From positions 1 to 12,951 of the forward strand of contig DATMBH010000094.1 of assembly GCA_035559335.1 (NCBI GenBank): 12,951 bases of DNA. Direction: 5' to 3'. Numbering within the stretch: the first letter of the stretch is position 1; each line of letters starts with the position of its first letter. The notes beneath the pieces were generated by a model. That model was not told the DNA's origin, searched no databases, and saw nothing but the letters and a program-made list of their open reading frames with translations. Positions 1-6,908 of the stretch are shown piece after piece. The DNA is from DASXPG01 sp035559335. Its GTDB lineage: Bacteria; Gemmatimonadota; Gemmatimonadetes; Gemmatimonadales; JACORV01. A program made the position numbers and the translations under genes.

Positions 1-1
1 A

Positions 2-628
2 CGCCTCCTCGGTGGCATCCCGCTCATTCTTCACACGGTGCAGGCGGCGCAGGACGCGTCTCGCATCGACGCCGTCGTCGTCAGCACCAACGACACCGCG
101 GTGGCCAAGCTTGCGATGCAGGCCGGCGTCGAGGTCATCGAGCGACCGGACCGCCTCGCGACACCCGAGACACCCACAACGGCGGTCATCACGCACGCGG
201 TCGAGCACCTCGAAGCTGCCGGGGTGCGACCAGATCCAGTGATCACCCTCCAGCCCACTTCGCCCCTCCGGACATCGGCCCACATCGATGCAACCGTCGC
301 ACTCCTCGACGATGCCGAGATCCGTTCGGCCACGACCGTCACCTCGCTGGACATCCCGATCACGACGGTCGGCTGGCTGAAGGAGGACCGACTGCGGCTC
401 GCGGTCAGCAACGTGAGCGATCCACGTCGGCAGGTCGCGCCCCAGGCCTTGAGGATCACCGGTGGTGTCTACGCCACGCGACGCGCGCTGCTCGCCGAGG
501 GCCGCCTCCTCGACGAACGGCCGGCGGTCGTGATGATCGATGCGGATAGCGCGATCGACATCGACACGCCCGCGGATCTGCGTCGCGCGCGCCTGGCATA
601 CCGCCGCCGCAGTAGCACCGCACGATGA
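2..628 (+). CDS. legF: CMP-nonulosonate (sialic/legionaminic acid) cytidylyltransferase, NeuA/LegF family, 5'-truncated by window
   Basis: The enzyme activates a nonulosonic acid with CTP to give the CMP-sugar, the last cytoplasmic activation step before transfer. The reading frame is open from the first bases of the window, so the true start lies upstream. About 208 residues are visible against about 230 in the family, so only some 20-25 residues are missing, including the N-terminal nucleotide-binding motif. Visible family features are a GIPLILHT segment at the very start, LQPTSPLR in the middle, a GGVYATRR segment, and the C-terminal DIDTPADL stretch. The stop overlaps the next start as ATGA (625-628), so translation is probably coupled. 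Whether the substrate is Neu5Ac or legionaminic acid cannot be told from this protein. The downstream dehydratase and aminotransferase genes favour legionaminic acid. Confidence 0.88.
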   Translation, partial: RLLGGIPLILHTVQAAQDASRIDAVVVSTNDTAVAKLAMQAGVEVIERPDRLATPETPTTAVITHAVEHLEAAGVRPDPVITLQPTSPLRTSAHIDATVALLDDAEIRSATTVTSLDIPITTVGWLKEDRLRLAVSNVSDPRRQVAPQALRITGGVYATRRALLAEGRLLDERPAVVMIDADSAIDIDTPADLRRARLAYRRRSSTAR

Positions 629-1278
629 GCGTCCCGGAGCCCCTCGTCATCGTTGGCGCCGGCGACCATGGCCGTGTCGTTCTTGACCTGTTACGTGCGC
701 TGAACCGAAACGTGGTGGGCTTCGTCCAGCCGGCGGGCGCCAGCGTGTCTCCGGCTGGCGTAGCCGGCGTTCCCGTCCTTGGCAGCCTGGACGAACCATC
801 CGAGTGGACGCAACGCGCGCGCGGCTTCTTGTGTGCGCTCGGTAACAACCGCGCACGAGCGGATGGCTTCATCCGTTGCGTGGAACTCGGGCTCGAGCCC
901 GTGGCCGCCGTGCATCCATCGGCAATCCTCCTGGGCGGTGCCACGGTTGAGCCCGGCGCGATGGTATGTGCCGGTGCCGTAGTTGGGGTTGACGCTCACG
1001 TCGGTGAGAACGCCATCATCAACACCGGCGCCACGATCGATCACGACAATCAGATCGGGGCGCATGCCACGGTCGCCCCCGGTGCCCACCTCGCCGGTCG
1101 CGTCGAGCTCGGCGAAGGTGCGTTTGTCGGAATCGGGGCGGCGGTTCGGGAGGGCATCCGTATCGGTGCCTGGGCCACCGTGGGGGGCGGCGCGATGGTC
1201 ATCCGGGATGTCGAGGCAGGAAGTCTCGTGATGGGTGTCCCTGCGATGCCGGCCGACGCCCAAGGGCGGGACGGGTGA
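625..1278 (+). CDS. legH: Sugar O/N-acetyltransferase of the PglD/NeuD family (LegH-like)
   Basis: 217 residues, the usual size for PglD/NeuD proteins. The N-terminal part (about 7-85) is a small Rossmann-like domain starting LVIVGAGDHGR. From about residue 95 to 208 the sequence follows the hexapeptide-repeat pattern of a left-handed beta helix (repeats such as GATVEPGAMV and GAHATVAPGA). His140 in the segment ATIDHDNQIG aligns with the catalytic His of PglD. The family uses acetyl-CoA to acetylate an amino or hydroxyl group of a sugar. In this context the expected job is N-acetylation of UDP-4-amino-4,6-dideoxy-GlcNAc made by the dehydratase and aminotransferase encoded downstream. O-acetylation of a finished sialic acid, as in NeuD, is the alternative. 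The start overlaps the upstream stop and the end overlaps the next GTG start. Confidence 0.88.
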   Translation: MSVPEPLVIVGAGDHGRVVLDLLRALNRNVVGFVQPAGASVSPAGVAGVPVLGSLDEPSEWTQRARGFLCALGNNRARADGFIRCVELGLEPVAAVHPSAILLGGATVEPGAMVCAGAVVGVDAHVGENAIINTGATIDHDNQIGAHATVAPGAHLAGRVELGEGAFVGIGAAVREGIRIGAWATVGGGAMVIRDVEAGSLVMGVPAMPADAQGRDG

Positions 1279-2426
1279 CGTTGCGCGTCCTCATCGTCAC
1301 CGGGACCAGAGCCGACTTCGGTCTGTGGCAGCCGATCCTGCGCGAAGCGAGCCGGCGAGGCCCGGAGATCAGCGCCGCGCTGCTGGTGACGGCGATGCAT
1401 CTCGATCCGCGCTTCGGCGGGACGATCAGCGAGGTTCGCAGCTCAGGATGGCCTATCGCGGCGGAGGTCCCATGCACGCCTGAGGGCGACGCCCTCTCCG
1501 ATATGTCCATCGCCCTGGGTGTGGCCATCTCCCGCATGACGCCAGTCCTCGACGCACAACGGCCCGACTGGCTGGTTCTGCTGGGCGACCGCGGTGAGCA
1601 GGCGGCGGCTGCCCTCGTGGCGCTTCATCTCGAGATCCCGGTGGCTCACATCCACGGAGGCGAGGTCAGCCGGGGAGCGGTGGATGACACGCTTCGGGAT
1701 GTCATCTCTCGCGTGGCGCACCTGCACCTCGCAGCTAACGAAGGCGCGGCGGCGCGGTTGCGTGCCATGGGTGAGGAGAGCTGGCGGATCCACGTGGTGG
1801 GCGCCCCAGGTCTCGATCTCCTTCGAGAAGAAGCGCAAACCGATATCGCAGAGCTTCGCCGGCGATACGGCCTCGGGGAAGGCGGGTACATCATCGTCCT
1901 GCACCATCCGGAGACGAGGGGAACGCCCGACCCCCTGTCGGACTTGACCGAAGTCCTCAGAGCCGTGGAGGACATCCACGTGCCTGTATTGGCGATCTTT
2001 CCCAACGCCGATGCCGGGGGGCGGGCCATGGCCGAGCTCCTCGCTCGCACGCCTGGGGTGCACGCAGTGCCATCACTCCCTCGAGGTGAGTTCGCACCGC
2101 TCCTTGCGAACGCCTCAGTCCTGGTGGGGAACTCGTCATCCGGCCTGATCGAAGCCCCGCTGCTCGGGGTCCCGGCAGTCAACGTGGGAGAGCGGCAGGC
2201 CGGGAGAATGCGCGGAGACAACGTTCTGGACGTTCCCGCAGACGCGTCCTCGATTGCGGATGCCATCCGGCGCGCGATGAACGATGCGTTCCGGAGGAAC
2301 TTGAGCCGAGTGTCACCGTACGGGGATGGATACGCGGCGCCACGCATCGTCGATTTGTTGCTGTCCACGCGGCGCACCCCGGAGCTCCTCCTCAAGCACG
2401 TCGGTACCGACGTGTTGGCCAACTAG
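1275..2426 (+). CDS. legG: UDP-sugar 2-epimerase, hydrolysing, NeuC/LegG family
   Basis: 383 residues, full length for the family. The GTG start overlaps the upstream stop (GTGA, 1275-1278) and places the signature GTRADFG at residues 10-16, right at the N-terminus as in NeuC. Other family marks are GDRGEQ (104-109), HIHGGEVSRGAVDD (125-138), GNSSSG (285-290) and GERQAGR (305-311), together the UDP-GlcNAc 2-epimerase GT-B fold. The enzyme inverts C2 and hydrolyses UDP to release a free ManNAc-type sugar, which feeds the NeuB-type synthase. With the dehydratase and aminotransferase encoded just downstream, the likely substrate is UDP-2,4-diacetamido-2,4,6-trideoxyglucose, giving 6-deoxy-ManNAc4NAc (LegG reaction). 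Plain UDP-GlcNAc (NeuC reaction) is the alternative. The sequence is unlike PseG, which argues against pseudaminic acid. Confidence 0.9.
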   Translation: MTLRVLIVTGTRADFGLWQPILREASRRGPEISAALLVTAMHLDPRFGGTISEVRSSGWPIAAEVPCTPEGDALSDMSIALGVAISRMTPVLDAQRPDWLVLLGDRGEQAAAALVALHLEIPVAHIHGGEVSRGAVDDTLRDVISRVAHLHLAANEGAAARLRAMGEESWRIHVVGAPGLDLLREEAQTDIAELRRRYGLGEGGYIIVLHHPETRGTPDPLSDLTEVLRAVEDIHVPVLAIFPNADAGGRAMAELLARTPGVHAVPSLPRGEFAPLLANASVLVGNSSSGLIEAPLLGVPAVNVGERQAGRMRGDNVLDVPADASSIADAIRRAMNDAFRRNLSRVSPYGDGYAAPRIVDLLLSTRRTPELLLKHVGTDVLAN

Positions 2427-2427
2427 A

Positions 2428-3573
2428 ATGTGCGCCGTGACGAATGTCCGTCAGGCGACGATTCCTCTGGCCCAGCCGAACATCGGTCCGCTCGAGCGAG
2501 AGCTGATCGAGCAGGTCCTTCGCAGCGACACATTGGCCATGGGGCCATTCACCGAGGAGTTCGAGACCGAACTTGCTGCGCTGGCAGACCGCCGCTACGC
2601 GGTCGCCGTCAGCAGCGGAACGGCAGGGCTGCACCTCGCGGTGAGGGCGTTGGGGTTGACGGCGGGAGACGAAGTCCTTACCACCCCATTCAGTTTCGTC
2701 GCAAGCGCCAATTGCCTCCTCTACGAGGGAGCCCATCCCGTCTTCGTCGATATCGAGGAGGAAACGCTGGGCCTGGATCCGGATCAGCTCACGGCGGCCA
2801 TCACGAGCAGAACGCGCGCCGTGCTGCCCGTTCATGTGTTCGGGCATCCGTGTCGAATTGACGCCCTCTCGTCGATTGCGGAAGAGCGTGGTCTCGGGAT
2901 GATCGAAGACTCGTGCGAGGCGCTCGGGTCCCGCCTTCACGGTCGTCCAATGGGCTCGTTCGGCAGCCTGTCGGTTTTCGCGTTCTACCCCAACAAGCAG
3001 ATCACGACCGGCGAAGGCGGCATGGTCTTGACCGATGACCCTCAGATGGCCAGCGCGCTTCGGAGCATGCGCAACCAGGGGAGGGATGAGGACGGGACCT
3101 GGCTTCGGCACGTCCGGCTCGGCTACAACTATCGAATCGATGAGCTTAGCGCGGCTCTCGGCGTCGCACAGCTCCGTCGCCTGGTCGAGCTGCGCAGCGG
3201 CCGAGACCGCGTCGTCCAGGCCTATCGGCAGATGCTGGGCAGCAGTCCGTGGCTGCGACTGCCCGCTGTCGCCGAGGGTGCGGAAGTTGACTGGTTCGTG
3301 TTCGTCATCCGCGTCGACGAAGCGCTCGACCGCAATCGCCTGATCCAGCAGCTGTCGCAGCGTGGCGTACCCAGCCGGCCGTACTTCACTCCTCTGCACC
3401 TTCAGCCGATCTATCGGGAGCGCTTTGGTTACAAGGAGGGCGACTTTCCGATCACGGAGAAGGTGGCCGCCAGAACCCTCGCCCTTCCCTTTTCGTCCCG
3501 ACTGACGGACCACCAAGTGGAGCACGTGTGCGGCGCGCTTCTCGAGAGCATCGAGGAGCAGCTCCGTTCATGA
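2428..3573 (+). CDS. legC: DegT/DnrJ/EryC1/StrS family PLP sugar aminotransferase (LegC role)
   Basis: 381 residues from the ATG one base after the upstream stop; a GTG three codons later (2437) is an alternative start. It is a fold-type-I PLP enzyme that aminates a nucleotide-linked 4-keto sugar. Visible marks are SSGTAGLH near 62-69 for phosphate binding, EDSCEALG (160-167) with Asp161 as the expected pyridine-nitrogen ligand, and YPNKQITTGEGG with Lys190 as the expected Schiff-base lysine. The C-terminal part has the usual VPSRPYFTPLH-type segment. The context predicts UDP-2-acetamido-4-keto-6-deoxyglucose as substrate and glutamate as amino donor. From memory, its wording (VDIEEETLGLDP, LPVHVFGHPC) looks closer to the general perosamine/UDP-4-keto-sugar branch than to the classical LegC subgroup, so the assignment rests mainly on context. 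No strong Shine-Dalgarno is visible, and coupling to the upstream gene is likely. Confidence 0.85.
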   Translation: MCAVTNVRQATIPLAQPNIGPLERELIEQVLRSDTLAMGPFTEEFETELAALADRRYAVAVSSGTAGLHLAVRALGLTAGDEVLTTPFSFVASANCLLYEGAHPVFVDIEEETLGLDPDQLTAAITSRTRAVLPVHVFGHPCRIDALSSIAEERGLGMIEDSCEALGSRLHGRPMGSFGSLSVFAFYPNKQITTGEGGMVLTDDPQMASALRSMRNQGRDEDGTWLRHVRLGYNYRIDELSAALGVAQLRRLVELRSGRDRVVQAYRQMLGSSPWLRLPAVAEGAEVDWFVFVIRVDEALDRNRLIQQLSQRGVPSRPYFTPLHLQPIYRERFGYKEGDFPITEKVAARTLALPFSSRLTDHQVEHVCGALLESIEEQLRS

Positions 3574-4595
3574 CTGCGGATACCGGGTTCTTCCGGAACA
3601 AGCGCGTCCTTGTCACCGGCGGAACTGGATCCATCGGCAGCGCGATCGTCGAGGCTCTACTGGAACGGAAACCGAGGGTCGTGAGGCTCATCTCTCGGGA
3701 CGATTCCAAGCAGTTCGAGCTGGCGCAGCGCCACCGGAACAAGCGAGAGCTCCGCATGCTCATCGGTGATGTCCGCAGCCGAGAGCGAATGACGCGTGCC
3801 CTGGCGGGCGTGGACCTCGTGTTTCACGCTGCGGCCCTGAAGCACGTGCCGGCCTGCGAGTTCAACCCGTTCGAGGCCACTGAGACGAACGTCCGCGGCA
3901 CGCAGAACGTGGTGGAGGCAGCAATCGACGCTGGCGTGGATCGAGTCCTCGGGGTAAGCACGGACAAGGCGGTGGACCCGACGAATGTCATGGGTGCCAC
4001 GAAGCTCCTGGCCGAGCGACTTCTCGCGGCGGCGGAGCTCTACAAGGGGCCAGCGCGGACGCGCTTCGCTTCGGTGCGATTCGGGAACGTCATCGGGACC
4101 CGTGGATCTCTAATACCACTCGTCCTTGGCCAGGTCGCGCGGGGTGGACCCGTGACGGTGACAGATCCCGAGATGAGCCGCTACATCATGCCGCTTTCCG
4201 ACGCCGTCTCACTGTGCCTCGATGCGATGGAGCGCATGGAAGGTGGCGAGGTGTTCATCCTGAAGATGCCGCGCGTGGCGGTCGGAGACCTGGTCGAGGT
4301 CCTGGTTGAAGCCTACGCCCCGATCTTCGGCTACCGTCCGGCCGACATCCAGATTGAGTACATCGGACCTCGTGCCGGGGAGAAGAGGCATGAGGTGCTG
4401 CTGACGGAGGACGAGGCCCGCGTCGCGGCGGAAATGAACGGCATGTATGTCGTGCGCCAGGGACAGACGACCCGTCGGACGAAGCCGGCATCAGGCGGAC
4501 GGGCGGATGAACCGGTGCTGGCCCGGCAAGAGTTGCGGGCATTGCTGGACGCAGCGGGGTGGCTGCGGCCGCAACAGCTCCCGACACTTTCCTAG
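3570..4595 (+). CDS. legB: UDP-GlcNAc 4,6-dehydratase, short SDR, retaining (LegB/CapD-like)
   Basis: 341 residues from the ATG that overlaps the upstream stop (ATGA, 3570-3573), with a GAGGAGC ribosome-binding site about 10 bases before it. An upstream in-frame ATG at 3528 lies inside the previous gene and is less likely. The NAD(P)-binding GGTGSIG is at 17-23, the catalytic-region STDKAVDP starts at Ser130, and MGATK (141-145) supplies Lys145. At the position of the Tyr found in PseB/FlaA1 this protein has Met141. That is the Ser/Thr-Met-Lys arrangement of WbpM/CapD-type enzymes, which keep the C5 configuration. The GPRAGEKRHEVLL segment is typical of the family C-terminus. It lacks the membrane domain of WbpM/PglF and is therefore a soluble form. 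It should make UDP-4-keto-6-deoxy-GlcNAc, the first step toward diNAcBac and legionaminic acid. Confidence 0.88.
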   Translation: MTADTGFFRNKRVLVTGGTGSIGSAIVEALLERKPRVVRLISRDDSKQFELAQRHRNKRELRMLIGDVRSRERMTRALAGVDLVFHAAALKHVPACEFNPFEATETNVRGTQNVVEAAIDAGVDRVLGVSTDKAVDPTNVMGATKLLAERLLAAAELYKGPARTRFASVRFGNVIGTRGSLIPLVLGQVARGGPVTVTDPEMSRYIMPLSDAVSLCLDAMERMEGGEVFILKMPRVAVGDLVEVLVEAYAPIFGYRPADIQIEYIGPRAGEKRHEVLLTEDEARVAAEMNGMYVVRQGQTTRRTKPASGGRADEPVLARQELRALLDAAGWLRPQQLPTLS

Positions 4596-4599
4596 AAGC

Positions 4600-5667
4600 A
4601 TGGGTCCCGTTGTCCGGATCGCCGGGCGGGAGATCGGACCGGCTGCCCCTCCCTGGGTGATCGCCGAAGTCGGCGTGAATCACAACGGCGATCCTTCCCT
4701 CGCGCTGGAGCTGGTCGACGCCGCAGCGGAGGCGGGCGTCGACGCCGTCAAGTTCCAGACCTTTCGGGCCGACCAGCTGGCCCTCGTGGACGCGCCTGCC
4801 GCCGAGTACCAGAAGCAGCGTGCCCAGGCCGCCTCGCAGGTGGAGATGCTCCGTGCGCTCGAGCTGCCCGGGGAGGCGCTGGAGCGATGCCGGGTTCGGG
4901 CGAGTGAGCGCGGCATCGAGATGCTGTCCACGCCGTTCGACCCTGAATCCGCTCGCATCCTCGCGGACCTGGGGGTGCCCGCGTTCAAGATCGGCTCCGG
5001 CGACCTCACGAACTTGCTGCTCCTTCGGAGCGTCGCTCGATACGGCCTCCCCATCATCCTTTCAACCGGGATGGCGACCGAGGATGAAGTCGCCGCAGCG
5101 CTGGGCGATCTCAGCCGACATGGGCGTCCCGACGTAGTGCTCCTTCATTGCGTGAGCGCCTACCCCGCGCAACCTGCTGATGCAAACCTTCTGTGCATGG
5201 CATCGCTCCGGGAGCGGTTTGGCGTCCCCGTCGGCTTCAGTGACCACACGCTCGGCCTGAACGTGGCGGTCGCCGCAGTTGCATTGGGGGCAGACGTGAT
5301 CGAGAAGCACCTGACGATGAGCCGACATCTTCCGGGGCCGGACCACGCAGCATCCCTGGAACCGCGAGAGATGGCCGATCTTGTCGTCGCTGTTCGAGAG
5401 GCGCATCAGGCTCGCGGTGATGGCCTGAAGCGTCCGCGGGAAGCCGAAGAGGAGCTCCGAACTGTGGCGCGCAGATCGCTGGTTGTGGCGCGCCCCATTC
5501 GACGCGGCGACACGATCGGCCCAGACGACTTGATCGCCCTGCGCCCAGGCACGGGGATCTCCCCGCTCGCAGTGGATGCGGTTATCGGCCGTCGCGCGGC
5601 TCGTTCGCTTGCGGCTGGGGGCCTGCTGCAGCCAGAGGACGTAGAGCCACCACTCGCCGGCACATGA
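4600..5667 (+). CDS. legI: Nonulosonic acid synthase, NeuB/LegI family (PEP-condensing, SAF domain)
   Basis: 355 residues. The start is the ATG four bases after the upstream stop; an in-frame ATG at 4447 would lie inside the previous gene and add non-family sequence. The protein condenses PEP with a ManNAc-type sugar to give a nine-carbon acid. It has NHNG (27-30), KFQTF (51-55), HCVSAYP (183-189), SDHT (214-217) and EKHLT (235-239). His216 and His237 fall where NeuB binds its metal. GPDH (246-249) follows, then a C-terminal SAF/antifreeze-like domain (about 292-350) with RPGTGI, whose Arg315 matches the arginine that reaches the partner active site in NeuB dimers. It is the NeuB fold rather than the DAHP type. 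Legionaminic acid is preferred over Neu5Ac by context only. The stop overlaps the next start (ATGA, 5664-5667). Confidence 0.9.
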   Translation: MGPVVRIAGREIGPAAPPWVIAEVGVNHNGDPSLALELVDAAAEAGVDAVKFQTFRADQLALVDAPAAEYQKQRAQAASQVEMLRALELPGEALERCRVRASERGIEMLSTPFDPESARILADLGVPAFKIGSGDLTNLLLLRSVARYGLPIILSTGMATEDEVAAALGDLSRHGRPDVVLLHCVSAYPAQPADANLLCMASLRERFGVPVGFSDHTLGLNVAVAAVALGADVIEKHLTMSRHLPGPDHAASLEPREMADLVVAVREAHQARGDGLKRPREAEEELRTVARRSLVVARPIRRGDTIGPDDLIALRPGTGISPLAVDAVIGRRAARSLAAGGLLQPEDVEPPLAGT

Positions 5668-6908
5668 GCCTGTCACTCAGAAGCGTTCCACGCTCGCTCG
5701 CCAGGGAGTTCGTCCTTCTCGCCGCATCCACAGGGCTCTACCAGGTCAGCCGCCTGTCGGTAGGCCTACTCGCAGCCGCCTCACTGGAACCGTCGGAGTA
5801 TGGCGCGTGGGGGGTCGTCCTGGCGCTGCTCGCCTACGGCACGTACGCGAATTTCGGCATCCTCAGTGGAGCGAACCGCGAGATTCCCCGGTTGATCGGT
5901 GCGGGCCAGGAGGAGCACGCGTCGCGCATCGAGGAGGCCGCCTTCGCGGGCACCATCGGCCTTGCTCTCGCAATGGCTGTTGGTGGCACCGGCATCGCCC
6001 TCGTCACTGCTGATCCCTATCTCACGCTCCTGGTAGCGCTGGTCCTCGCCGGGCAGCAGCTCTACCTGTTCGGCCAAACCACGCTTCGCGCCCGCCTGCG
6101 ATTCGATCGTGCCAGCGTTCAGCAGGCTTGCATCGCCCTGGCCTTTCCGGTGTTCAGCCTTCCCCTTCTCGGAATCCTCGGAGTGGCTGCGCTCGTCGTG
6201 GGGCAGCTGGTTGCATTCGTCGTCGGAGCTGTCCTGTCGCTGCTGCTGTGGCAGCGGCAGCTGCGTCCACGAATCGACGTCAACGTGACTGCGAGGCTGG
6301 TGCGCGACGGTGCACCGATCATGCTCGCGGGGGCGCTCTTCTCGGTGCTGACCACCCTGGATCGATGGCTGACGCTCGGCCTGGTCGGGGAAGAGGCCCT
6401 GGGCTTCTACACTGTGGCAGCGCTGGTCTCGAGTGCCATATTGCTGGCCGTCAACATCGGAGCGCAGCAGCTCTATCCCCGCATGCTGGTGCGCCACGGA
6501 GCCGGAACACCCCCGGGCGAGCTGCGATCGATGGCGCTCAGGCATGGAGGTTTCATGGCGGCGGCGGTGCTCCTCCCGGTGGCGGCCATCATCATCGTTG
6601 CGCCGCTCGTCATTGAACTGTGGCTGCCCGCCTACCGTGGCGCAATCCCCATCGTGATGGTCCTGCCTCTCGGATACCTCGCCCTGGCGGCCAGCAGCGG
6701 ATTCACCAACCTCCTGGTGACCATTGGGCGTGCGCGCCTGTACGCCGCCTGCCTCGCGGTGGCGCTCGTTGCCGAACTGGTCGCCGCATGGGCGCTGCTA
6801 TCCCTGGGGCTGGGCACCCTGGCAGTCGCGCTGGGGTCGGTGATCGGTCTCGTGGCCCTGGCGACCTCGGCAGCAACGGTGGCATACGCGGTGAGCCGAA
6901 CCGGCTGA
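5664..6908 (+). CDS. wzx: Wzx-like polysaccharide flippase (MOP superfamily)
   Basis: 414 residues, nearly all in hydrophobic stretches of about 20 residues separated by short charged loops, giving roughly 12 membrane segments. The opening (STGLYQVSRLSVGLLAAASL followed by EPSEYGAWGV) is the usual first-helix pattern of the polysaccharide-export branch of the MATE/MOP family. The second half repeats this pattern from about residue 210 (GAPIMLAGALFSVLTTLDRW), as expected of the two-lobed MOP fold. It should move an undecaprenyl-diphosphate-linked repeat unit across the plasma membrane. It is translationally coupled at both ends (ATGA at the start; TGATG at the stop shares one base with the next ATG), so it belongs to the nonulosonate operon. 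This suggests that the sugar is carried on a lipid-linked glycan. Confidence 0.87.
   Translation: MSLSLRSVPRSLAREFVLLAASTGLYQVSRLSVGLLAAASLEPSEYGAWGVVLALLAYGTYANFGILSGANREIPRLIGAGQEEHASRIEEAAFAGTIGLALAMAVGGTGIALVTADPYLTLLVALVLAGQQLYLFGQTTLRARLRFDRASVQQACIALAFPVFSLPLLGILGVAALVVGQLVAFVVGAVLSLLLWQRQLRPRIDVNVTARLVRDGAPIMLAGALFSVLTTLDRWLTLGLVGEEALGFYTVAALVSSAILLAVNIGAQQLYPRMLVRHGAGTPPGELRSMALRHGGFMAAAVLLPVAAIIIVAPLVIELWLPAYRGAIPIVMVLPLGYLALAASSGFTNLLVTIGRARLYAACLAVALVAELVAAWALLSLGLGTLAVALGSVIGLVALATSAATVAYAVSRTG

Noticed and set aside
2392..3525. Long minus-strand open frame (377 codons) opposite the aminotransferase gene
   Set aside because: It mirrors codon bias of the real gene on the + strand, gives no family motif, and the + strand gene is unmistakable.
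1275..3573. Pseudaminic acid pathway (PseB/C/G/I/F)
   Set aside because: The epimerase is NeuC-type rather than PseG, and the dehydratase has Met rather than the PseB Tyr.
5781..6545. Minus-strand frame (254 codons) opposite the flippase
   Set aside because: Shadow of the flippase; hydrophilic and repetitive, with no recognisable motif.
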